Assembly (NCBI GenBank): GCA_016839655.1
Contig: JAEOTW010000082.1
Coordinates: forward strand, 1-8,354
Direction of reading: 5' to 3'
DNA: 8,354 bases
Source: Promethearchaeota archaeon
GTDB lineage: Archaea > Asgardarchaeota > Lokiarchaeia > Sigynarchaeales > SOKP01
The notes beneath the pieces are model-generated. The model ran no database searches. It saw nothing but the letters and a program-made list of their open reading frames with translations, and was not told the origin of the DNA. Made by a program: the position numbers and the translations under genes. Below are positions 1-6,291 of the stretch, one piece after another (within the stretch, counting starts at the first letter, position 1; each line of letters starts with the position of its first letter).

Positions 1-944
1 ATAGGAAAATATAAGATAATTGATAAAAGCGCAGCCATAGGAAATGTTAAAAACCATATTAAAACTATTTTCCATAATCCTCTTTTAACAGGAGTATGAC
101 TTGCCTTAGATAAACCAACTAAAGAGGCAACTAACATATGAGATCCTGATAAAGGTATTCCTAGTGCCGTTCCAAGAAATAAAATTGCAGCTGTAGGGAT
201 TTGTGAGGCAAAGGCAGTACTAGGATATAATTCTGTAATTCTTCCAACACTTTTAATAACTCCTCGTCCTAATACTACTAATCCTCCTGCTAGACTTAAG
301 CCAGTTATTAAAAGCAGTAGATTTATTTGTATATCTCCTATCCCCACAACAATACCTACCGCATTTGAGCAATCATTTCCTGCTCTTGCAAAAGCCGTAA
401 TGCAAATTACAATCAGAACAATATACGAGAAAATTTTTTCTGTTCTTTCATAGGCTTGAAAGCCATTAAGACGTTTTACTTTATAATGACGCATAAGCTT
501 ATAGACAAAATATGAGACTATAAAACCTATAATAGGAGATAATATCCACCAGATGCTTAACTCAACAATCTGTAACCATTCGATACTGACAACAGGAGTT
601 ACACCAAGACCTATGATAGCTCCAATTGTAGCATGTGTTGTTGATATTGGTAAACCCAATGCAGAGGATAATATCAACCAAATGGCAGTAGAAACTAATA
701 TAGTTATGACAATTGCATTATCAATGCTTAATAATATATCATCCCCAACAGTTTTACTAACTGCTTCACCCAATATAAAAGCTCCTGCTATTGCAAATAT
801 AGAAGCTAAGATCAAGATTTGTTTCATATTTAGAATTCTTGAACCATAGAGTCCAGCAAAGGTTTCATCATTCGCTCCTATTCCAAACGCGATAATAATT
901 GCGATGACTAAAAAAATCGTTAAAATAATTGAAATTTCAATCAC
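1..944 (-). CDS. pit: PiT-family inorganic phosphate permease (3' end beyond window)
   Basis: Inner-membrane transporter of the PiT (Pho-4) family, which imports phosphate or metal-phosphate driven by an H+ or Na+ gradient. I translated 314 codons on the minus strand with no stop; the C-terminus lies off the left edge. The family's internal duplication is visible: GANDE at residues 23-27 matches AGNDCSNA at 188-195, and PISTTH at 99-104 matches PLSGSH near residue 281. Long hydrophobic segments fill the rest. The first motif, GANDETFA, replaces the bacterial GANDVANA; I recall this form from archaeal members. The start is a GTG (944-942) within GGGGTG, only 5 bases after the DUF47 stop; no ATG or TTG fits, and the protein then begins MIEISIILTI directly before helix 1. 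The pairing with DUF47 indicates one transcript and phosphate-linked function. Substrate ion and coupling ion cannot be read from the sequence. Confidence 0.93.
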   Translation of the reverse strand, partial: MIEISIILTIFLVIAIIIAFGIGANDETFAGLYGSRILNMKQILILASIFAIAGAFILGEAVSKTVGDDILLSIDNAIVITILVSTAIWLILSSALGLPISTTHATIGAIIGLGVTPVVSIEWLQIVELSIWWILSPIIGFIVSYFVYKLMRHYKVKRLNGFQAYERTEKIFSYIVLIVICITAFARAGNDCSNAVGIVVGIGDIQINLLLLITGLSLAGGLVVLGRGVIKSVGRITELYPSTAFASQIPTAAILFLGTALGIPLSGSHMLVASLVGLSKASHTPVKRGLWKIVLIWFLTFPMAALLSIILYFP

Positions 945-949
945 CCCAA

Positions 950-1603
950 TTATTTGCTTGGATATTTGACTATCAAACTTCTAAGAAAATCACTAATCTC
1001 TTCAGCCCTTACAATCATACCAAACATTTTAATACATATTTTTGATGTCAAATATACTCGAAGGGATTTTTCTTGTGGTTTTTGATAAATTTTATCTAGG
1101 ACTTTATATTTTGCTTGACGTGCACTTCGTTTAAGTGTTTCAATATGAAAACTTTTCTGATAAGCAGTTTTAAAATCTGTTTCCATAAGGTTTACCATAT
1201 CTACTAAGGTGTCAATTGTTTCTTGATATAAGTCGTTAAGTGTTTTAGTTTCTTTCTTTATATCTTCAAAAAGTTCAAAAGGATATACTTTCAATCCCAT
1301 TGCTAGCTCTTCTGAGCTATCTGAAACAATATCCAAATATTTTATTAGTCTATAACGATCTTCAACTAGAAAAGGAAGAGATCGTTGATCTTTATAAAGT
1401 AAATTAATATATGCTTCTTTAGCAAGGTCTGCATTATGTTCGCATTCCATTACTTTATCTAATTTTTTCTTATTTAGTTTCCCGTTTACCAAATCATTAA
1501 TACACTCATGAAGTAATAATGAGCCGTTTAAAACTTCTCCATTAAATTTACTAGCAGCATTCAATAACTGACTTCTTTTATCACTTTTTAACTTCAATTT
1601 CAT
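950..1603 (-). CDS. DUF47 / PhoU-like phosphate transport accessory protein
   Basis: A 217-residue, all-helical, soluble protein of the DUF47 (PhoU_div, PhoU-like) family. Members are encoded beside PiT transporters and are thought to modulate phosphate uptake, with metal ions held by acidic helix motifs. Those motifs are visible: ExxxAD at residues 55-59 (E-H-N-A-D), DIVSD at 91-95 followed by SEE, and AEEISD at 200-205. The length matches the family's usual 200-220 residues. ATG 1603 is preceded by GGTGA at 1609-1613 with a 5-base spacer. It is the first gene of the pair with the permease, which starts 5 bases after its stop. Its role as accessory or regulator of that permease is inferred from family and context. 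Confidence 0.9.
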   Translation of the reverse strand: MKLKLKSDKRSQLLNAASKFNGEVLNGSLLLHECINDLVNGKLNKKKLDKVMECEHNADLAKEAYINLLYKDQRSLPFLVEDRYRLIKYLDIVSDSSEELAMGLKVYPFELFEDIKKETKTLNDLYQETIDTLVDMVNLMETDFKTAYQKSFHIETLKRSARQAKYKVLDKIYQKPQEKSLRVYLTSKICIKMFGMIVRAEEISDFLRSLIVKYPSK

Positions 1604-1608
1604 TTATT

Positions 1609-1613
1609 TCACC
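1609..1613 (-). promoter_or_regulatory. Shine-Dalgarno site of the DUF47 gene
   Basis: The minus strand reads GGTGA 5 bases before ATG 1603, complementary to the archaeal 16S 3' end. The same core (GGTGAG) precedes tldE at 7585-7590. If the TATA-like palindrome at 1621-1632 were the real promoter, transcription would start after this site, so either the site or that promoter assignment is wrong. Confidence 0.5.
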
Positions 1614-1620
1614 AACAATA

Positions 1621-1632
1621 ATTTATATAAAT
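1621..1632 (-). promoter_or_regulatory. Possible TATA box (palindromic) of the DUF47-PiT operon
   Basis: ATTTATATAAAT is a perfect 12-base palindrome centred about 24 bases upstream of ATG 1603, roughly where an archaeal TATA box would sit for a near-leaderless transcript. The region is so AT-rich that chance matches are likely. Confidence 0.35.
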
Positions 1633-1741
1633 AAAAAATTGGTTGTAATAGTCACACATATCATTTACTTCTTAAAAAAAATTTCTTTTTTTGATTTAGT
1701 AATAAAGACATTCAAATTCAAAACAATATTATAATTCACAA

Positions 1742-1749
1742 CTATAATT
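1742..1749 (+). promoter_or_regulatory. Possible TATA box of the DUF2284 gene
   Basis: CTATAATT is centred about 30 bases upstream of the TTG start at 1776. No Shine-Dalgarno sequence lies between them, which suits a leaderless or very short-leadered mRNA. This is a position-based inference only. Confidence 0.35.
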
Positions 1750-1775
1750 ACTTTTTATCAACGTTATTACTTCTC

Positions 1776-2336
1776 TTGCCGTTTCTTGAGATAAACTTCA
1801 ATGATATAATATTTGATGAAAAAGTACAAACTTATTGTATAAATTCTAATTTTAGGTGTCCTAGTTATGGTCATTCTTGGGCTTGCCCACCAGAAGCACC
1901 ATATTTAGAACAAGAAGTCTCTAAATATATAAAATTTTATCTTATATTTGTTAAATTCAATTTAGATTCCTATGTTGAAAAGGAAAAACTAAAACATCCT
2001 AAAAGAAATGAGATTAGTATAAGAAATGCACTTTTTATGAAAAATCTTCTGCGAGACGATTTAGAGGAAGAAATTAAAAAATTTCTTAAAGATCATCAAG
2101 ACTTATATAATGAAAAATTTGTATTATGGGATGGATTTTGTAGAATATGTTCTAATGAAAAAGATAATGGTTGTACTTATGACGAGGGTGAACCTTGTCG
2201 ATATCCAGATAAAAAGAGATATTCTATGGAAGCTGTTGGAATAGATGTAACTCAATCTGTTAGAAATTTAAAATTTAATTTAGAATGGCCTCCTAATGAA
2301 TTTGTTTATCGTTTTGGTTTAGTATGCTTTAAATAA
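1776..2336 (+). CDS. DUF2284 cysteine-rich predicted metal-binding protein
   Basis: A 186-residue cytoplasmic protein of the DUF2284 family, common in anaerobic archaea and bacteria and predicted to bind metal or iron-sulfur through cysteines; no reaction is established. The first cluster has C21, C28 and C37, with the family-typical C-P-x-Y-G...C-P-P-x-A-P around residues 28-42. The second is C122-x2-C125-x7-C133-x7-C141, in the context GFCRIC...EPCRYPDKKR, followed by MEAVGIDV at 151-158. One more cysteine is near the C-terminus (C184). The spacing is ferredoxin-like enough to allow a cluster, but zinc is equally possible. The start is TTG 1776: the frame is open upstream to 1695 but holds no ATG, GTG or other TTG, and the family begins close before the first cysteine. 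It stands alone between divergent and convergent neighbours. Confidence 0.85.
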   Translation: MPFLEINFNDIIFDEKVQTYCINSNFRCPSYGHSWACPPEAPYLEQEVSKYIKFYLIFVKFNLDSYVEKEKLKHPKRNEISIRNALFMKNLLRDDLEEEIKKFLKDHQDLYNEKFVLWDGFCRICSNEKDNGCTYDEGEPCRYPDKKRYSMEAVGIDVTQSVRNLKFNLEWPPNEFVYRFGLVCFK

Positions 2337-2357
2337 AAAAGTAAGAAAAAGTAAAAA
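2334..2357 (-). terminator. Oligo-T stretch ending purA transcription
   Basis: Directly after the purA stop the minus strand carries three runs of five or six T separated by one to four other bases, with no hairpin. Archaeal RNA polymerase terminates at such T-runs. The stretch fills the 21-base gap between the convergent DUF2284 and purA stops. Confidence 0.5.
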
Positions 2358-3659
2358 TTAAAAACTGACATTTTCTAATATTATAGTTTCTTTTCGATCT
2401 GGGCCAATTGAAACCATGGCAATTTCAGTTTTCAACATTTCCTTAATTGCTTGAATATAAATTTTCATTGCTTCTGGAAGAGCATTATATCCTGCTTCAG
2501 CAATCTCCATCCATTCTTCTCTGGTTTTTTCATCCCAACCCTCAAAGGTTTTATAAATAGGTTTACAATTTTCAATTATTTCTGATTGTATTGGCCAACT
2601 TTCAAGTATTTCACCGTCCAGTTCATAATCAGTACAGATTTTAATTGGATTGATACCGTGTAACGCATCCAAGAGAGTAAGAACAATTTTATCAACCCCA
2701 TTAACCATTATTCCGTATTTAATATTGAAAAGATCTAACCATCCCACTCTTCTAGGTCTTCCTGTAACTGTACCATATTCATGACCTTGCTCTCTAATTC
2801 TATGAGCAATATTATCAAATAATTCTGTTGGAAATTTACCTTCCCCCACACGAGAAGTATATGCTTTCACTATTCCAATTATTTTACCTATTTTTTTAGG
2901 AGGAATTCCAGTACCTGCGCAAATACCCAACGCATTAGCATTAGATGATGTACCGTATGGATAAAATCCATGATCTAGTCCGAGAAGACTACCTTGAGCT
3001 GCTTCAAAAAGAACGTTTGTTCCAGAATCGATGGCTTTATTTAAATAATAAGCTGTATCGATTACGTAAGGTCTTAGCTGCTCACCATAAAATTTATATT
3101 CCTCATAAATCGTATTGAAATCAGAATCCCAATTTGGATCATAAACATTGATAAGTTCTTTTTTAATTTTATATAATTTCTCCAATTTTATTTTCAAAAG
3201 ATCAGGAGTTATTAGATCAAAAACTCTTATACCCCATCGAGCTGCTTTATCTGAATAAGTAGGGCCGATTCCTCTTTTGGTCGTGCCAGCTGCATAATTT
3301 CCTTTTGTTTTTTCTTCTAATCCATCCAAAATTCGATGAAATGGAAAAATTACGTGCGCTGTTGAACTCAATTTTAAGTTAATTTTCTTATTTAAATTCT
3401 TTAGATTTTCAATTTCTTCCAGTAAAACTTTCGGATCCACCACACATCCATTAGCGATTACTCCTTCTTTTTCTAAAGGTGCTCCAGATGGCATTAATTT
3501 AAATTTGTACTTAATTCCATTAGCTTCTATAGTATGACCTGCATTATTCCCTCCATTGTATCTAACAACGATATCAGCCTTTTGTGCTAAAAAATCAACA
3601 AATTTTCCCTTCCCTTCGTCACCCCACGATAATCCAATCACAGCAATAGTTTTACTCAT
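2358..3659 (-). CDS. purA: Adenylosuccinate synthetase, long form
   Basis: Catalyses GTP-dependent condensation of IMP and aspartate to adenylosuccinate, the first committed step from IMP to AMP. At 433 residues it has the usual bacterial/eukaryotic length. The GDEGKGK loop is at residues 13-19, with D14 as the predicted general base. NGGNNAGHT is at 35-43, with H42 as the general acid. The GTTKRGIGPTYSDK block is at 125-138, EAAQG with Q222 (IMP site) at 219-223, the VTGRPRR aspartate/GTP loop at 298-304, and SIGPDR at 417-422. All key residues are present. One oddity is serine instead of the usual glutamine just before WGDEGKGK (residue 11). ATG 3659 has a weak AGGA about 10 bases upstream and places the P-loop at the normal distance from the N-terminus. 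Cytoplasmic and probably monocistronic; no other purine gene is in view. Confidence 0.97.
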   Translation of the reverse strand: MSKTIAVIGLSWGDEGKGKFVDFLAQKADIVVRYNGGNNAGHTIEANGIKYKFKLMPSGAPLEKEGVIANGCVVDPKVLLEEIENLKNLNKKINLKLSSTAHVIFPFHRILDGLEEKTKGNYAAGTTKRGIGPTYSDKAARWGIRVFDLITPDLLKIKLEKLYKIKKELINVYDPNWDSDFNTIYEEYKFYGEQLRPYVIDTAYYLNKAIDSGTNVLFEAAQGSLLGLDHGFYPYGTSSNANALGICAGTGIPPKKIGKIIGIVKAYTSRVGEGKFPTELFDNIAHRIREQGHEYGTVTGRPRRVGWLDLFNIKYGIMVNGVDKIVLTLLDALHGINPIKICTDYELDGEILESWPIQSEIIENCKPIYKTFEGWDEKTREEWMEIAEAGYNALPEAMKIYIQAIKEMLKTEIAMVSIGPDRKETIILENVSF

Positions 3660-3683
3660 ATACCATTTTCCTTTTGATAATTT

Positions 3684-3692
3684 TGTATAATT
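3684..3692 (-). promoter_or_regulatory. Possible TATA box of purA
   Basis: The minus strand reads AAATTATAC, centred about 29 bases before ATG 3659. That implies a transcript start only a few bases before the start codon. This conflicts with use of the weak AGGA at 3669-3672 as ribosome binding site. Confidence 0.3.
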
Positions 3693-3816
3693 TTAATCTT
3701 AATCGAATCCAAAATAAGTTATCATATCAACTTTAAAAAATTTTTGGTTGATGAGAACGGAAATAAGGAATATAAGTAATCATTTTTATATTCGAATTTT
3801 CTTGTAAGACATAATC

Positions 3817-3832
3817 TTATTTTATAAAATAA
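3817..3832 (+). promoter_or_regulatory. 16-base perfect palindrome containing a TATA-like core
   Basis: TTATTTTATAAAATAA equals its own reverse complement. It is centred about 39 bases before TTG 3864, so if TBP bound here the leader would be about 12 bases. It could instead be a dimeric-repressor operator or a chance A/T palindrome. It lies in the 204-base divergent gap between purA and the GIFT-like gene. Confidence 0.4.
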
Positions 3833-3863
3833 TAATTAAGAAAACAGCTCCTTCTATAGAATC

Positions 3864-4787
3864 TTGCCTACTTTCAAGAAAACTGTTCTAATTGATCTCG
3901 CTCATAACGAAATGCTAAATATAGATGAAGAAGATTTTTCTGAATTCCTTGATCTCCTTAAGAAATTGGACCTAAAAGTTAAGAAGAATGAGGATAGCCG
4001 TATTACAAAGGAAATTCTTAAGGATACTGATCTCTTAATTCTTGGCAATCCTATTGATGATTTCTTTTCAAGTATAGAAATTAAACATATTATAGATCAT
4101 GTAAGAAGTGGTGGCGGATTATTATTATTAAGTGAATATGGGGCAGACTACCTTCAAAAGACTAACTTAAATGATATTTCTGGAAAATTTGGTATCTTTT
4201 TTGAGAAGAATATAATCAAAGAGATGAATACTAATAATCATAACTGTACTAGTATTTTGCATATTCAAGATTTCGAAAAACACCAAATTACCAAGAATTT
4301 AAGAGAACTTATTATCGGAGGTGCTTGTTCCTTATTTTTGAGTAAGGATGTAAAACCATTATTGCAATCAAATGTTACATCTGTCTGGTCAGAAGTATAC
4401 AATAATACATCTGAAGAATGGACTAAAGATCAAGAGAAACAACAAATTATTGCAGCTTACACGGAATTTGGGCAAGGAAAGGTTGTAGCTATTGGAGATA
4501 TCGATATTTTTACGGCAAATTCAAGAATGGGTATAAACACATTTGATAATAGAAAATTCCTCCAAAATCTTATTAACTGGTTAATAGAACCTGTAAGAGA
4601 ATCTAAAGTTTTATCATTTATCCTTGATCAACTTGGTGATCTCCAATATGAGATTAAAGAAACGAATAAAATTCTTAATAATATTATTGAAACGATGACT
4701 ATCTTAGAAAAACGGATAAGCTATATAGAGAAAAAATCAAAATTACAAAAAAAATCATCAAATTTAGAAGAAGATTTAGAGCTTTAA
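3864..4787 (+). CDS. GIFT-like (GldG/IFT52-type) domain protein with C-terminal coiled coil
   Basis: A 307-residue predicted soluble protein without signal peptide or membrane segment. The first half looks like the glutamine-amidotransferase-like fold shared by GldG-type ABC-transporter partners and eukaryotic IFT52. Strand 1 is VLIDLAHN (8-15), followed by a helix with LLKKL (31-35). Strand DLLILGNP (56-63) comes next, then the helix IKHIIDHVRSGGGLLLLSEYG (73-93), the most telling stretch. Later come NDISGKFGIFFE (103-114) and the strand GKVVAIGDIDIF (205-216) with NLINWLIEP (235-243). Residues about 245-295 form an amphipathic coiled coil, and the tail is highly charged. I see no Cys-His-Glu amidotransferase triad, so a binding role is more likely than catalysis. 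The TTG start is needed because strand 1 begins at residue 8 and the first internal Met is residue 17. Same strand as tldD, 102 bases upstream. The fold assignment is by eye and function is unknown. Confidence 0.6.
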   Translation: MPTFKKTVLIDLAHNEMLNIDEEDFSEFLDLLKKLDLKVKKNEDSRITKEILKDTDLLILGNPIDDFFSSIEIKHIIDHVRSGGGLLLLSEYGADYLQKTNLNDISGKFGIFFEKNIIKEMNTNNHNCTSILHIQDFEKHQITKNLRELIIGGACSLFLSKDVKPLLQSNVTSVWSEVYNNTSEEWTKDQEKQQIIAAYTEFGQGKVVAIGDIDIFTANSRMGINTFDNRKFLQNLINWLIEPVRESKVLSFILDQLGDLQYEIKETNKILNNIIETMTILEKRISYIEKKSKLQKKSSNLEEDLEL

Positions 4788-4859
4788 ACTCTGAAGTATA
4801 TTTAGTGATATTAAGCAAATTGATTTGTCAAATTTAAGACTTATACACAAAAAAACAAA

Positions 4860-4868
4860 TATATTATT
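4860..4868 (+). promoter_or_regulatory. Probable TATA box of tldD
   Basis: TATATTATT is centred about 26 bases upstream of ATG 4890, the standard archaeal distance for a transcript beginning at the start codon. No Shine-Dalgarno sequence is present in the intervening bases, so a leaderless mRNA is likely. It also suggests that tldD need not depend on the upstream GIFT-like gene's promoter. Confidence 0.45.
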
Positions 4869-4889
4869 TAATCTCGAATTTAACAGCAC

Positions 4890-6272
4890 ATGATTGATCA
4901 TTCTTATGATCAGATTTTTTCTGCTTTTGAAGAAACGGCAAATAGTTATAACCGAAAAAACCAGTATTTTGACATTATATATGACTCAAAATCATATACT
5001 TACATTGAAAAAAATCCCTATACAGAAACAATTTCCGTGAATGTGAAAACCTCTGGGATAGTAGCTAGAACATTTGATGGAACTTGGAAAGAAGTTGCGT
5101 TTGATAATATTTCCAATATTGGTAATGCTACTGCGAAACTGCCTAAAGTTAAGAAAAAAGGTGATAAAATTGCTGAATTTGAGAGTTGGATTTTCAACAA
5201 AGAAATCAAACCCAAAATTAATCCAGAAGAATTGCCTATTGAAGAAAAATTAAATAAAATTAGGTATATCTTTGACTTTATTCAAAACTATGATAAAAGA
5301 ATTGCTATGTGCCAATTAAAATATAAGGAAACTAAAATTGAGCGGATTTTTGTGAATAATGAAGGAAGTCAATTAAGACAAGTTATTCCTCGCTTAAGGT
5401 TTTTTATTTTCCCAATTGCTAAAGAAGGTGCGACAGTTGATTTTGATCATTCTTTAATTGAAACTCAGGGGGGTTTTGAAATTTTTGATGAGTTAAATGA
5501 TACTAAATTAGAGAATATAACAAAAAACTCCTTAGAAATGCTAAAAGCTAAAAAACCACCTTCAGGTAAACTTCCAGTAATTGTAGATCCTAGCATGGCA
5601 GGGATAATTGCTCATGAAAGTTTTGGTCATGGTTTAGAAGCCGATCAAGTATTGAGAGGAAGAAGTTATCTCAAGAGTAAATTGAATAAACAAGTTGCTT
5701 CCGACATATGTATAATATGTGATGCACCTAATATGGAAGGGCAGATAGGATCTTATTTCTTTGATGATGAGGGAATAAAAGCAGGAAAAAATATTTTAGT
5801 AGAAAATGGAATTTTAACAAATTTCATCTATGACAGAAGAAGTGCCTCAGTACTTGGTAAAAGTCCTCAAGGAAATGGAAGAAGGCAAAGTTACGCTCAT
5901 GTGGTTCATCCAAGAATGTCTAATACCTACTTCGAACCAGGGGATTATGATCTAGAAGAAATGATATCTGAAATTAAAGAAGGTGTAATATGTAATCATT
6001 CATTTTTCGGAATGGAGAGTCCATTAGAAGGCACGCTCCAAGTGTCCTCAAAGAAGGGATACTTAATAAAAAACGGGGAAAAGTCTCAATTGTTAAAAGC
6101 AATAACTCTTAGTGGACTTGTCTTGGAAATATTACAAAATATCGATGCAATTAGTAAGGGACCTATAGAACTACATGGGGGTGTATGTGGAAAAGGCCAT
6201 GCTGATAAAATACCTGTAAGCGATGGGGGTAGTTGCCTAAGGATTAAAAAAGCGCTTGTTAGCCCTGGTTAA
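4890..6272 (+). CDS. tldD: TldD family metalloprotease, intact copy
   Basis: The catalytic subunit of the TldD/TldE zinc-type protease. In bacteria the heterodimer trims peptides such as the microcin B17 precursor and degrades CcdA; the archaeal substrate is unknown. The 460-residue length is complete for the family. The metal-binding HExxxH is HESFGH at residues 242-247. The third ligand is expected at C433 in GGVCGKGH (430-437). Also present are FDDEG (291-295), the IYDRRSA strand (313-319), GNGRRQSYAH (328-337) and the family C-terminus ending IPVSDGG...LRI. The N-terminal domain (1-220) has the usual beta-rich form, with VNNEGSQLR at 155-163. ATG 4890 is the first start in frame with a TATA-like box about 26 bases before it. 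Its usual partner gene, tldE, lies at 7599 rather than immediately downstream; an opposing LRR gene and a decayed second tldD intervene. Confidence 0.95.
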   Translation: MIDHSYDQIFSAFEETANSYNRKNQYFDIIYDSKSYTYIEKNPYTETISVNVKTSGIVARTFDGTWKEVAFDNISNIGNATAKLPKVKKKGDKIAEFESWIFNKEIKPKINPEELPIEEKLNKIRYIFDFIQNYDKRIAMCQLKYKETKIERIFVNNEGSQLRQVIPRLRFFIFPIAKEGATVDFDHSLIETQGGFEIFDELNDTKLENITKNSLEMLKAKKPPSGKLPVIVDPSMAGIIAHESFGHGLEADQVLRGRSYLKSKLNKQVASDICIICDAPNMEGQIGSYFFDDEGIKAGKNILVENGILTNFIYDRRSASVLGKSPQGNGRRQSYAHVVHPRMSNTYFEPGDYDLEEMISEIKEGVICNHSFFGMESPLEGTLQVSSKKGYLIKNGEKSQLLKAITLSGLVLEILQNIDAISKGPIELHGGVCGKGHADKIPVSDGGSCLRIKKALVSPG

Positions 6273-6291
6273 AATACAAGGTAAAATATTA

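Noticed and set aside
553..849. Plus-strand open frame of 98 codons
   Set aside because: It lies wholly antisense to the PiT permease, whose family motifs are clear; its translation has no recognisable domain.
1670..1695. A-run/T-run hairpin (AAAAAAA, short loop, TTTTTTT) as a terminator
   Set aside because: It lies between divergent genes, where no transcript ends, and homopolymer pairing is common by chance in DNA this AT-rich.
3748..3780. Possible C/D-box guide RNA (TGATGA near 3751)
   Set aside because: A TGATGA box C-like string is present, but no CTGA box D or internal C'/D' pair follows at a suitable distance.
4811..4842. Imperfect inverted repeat around TTGATTTGTCAA between the GIFT-like gene and tldD
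   Set aside because: The arms do not pair consistently when written out; there is no stable stem or T-run to call a terminator.
5018..5215. Minus-strand open frame of 65 codons
   Set aside because: It is antisense to the N-terminal domain of the intact tldD, with no promoter or ribosome site of its own.
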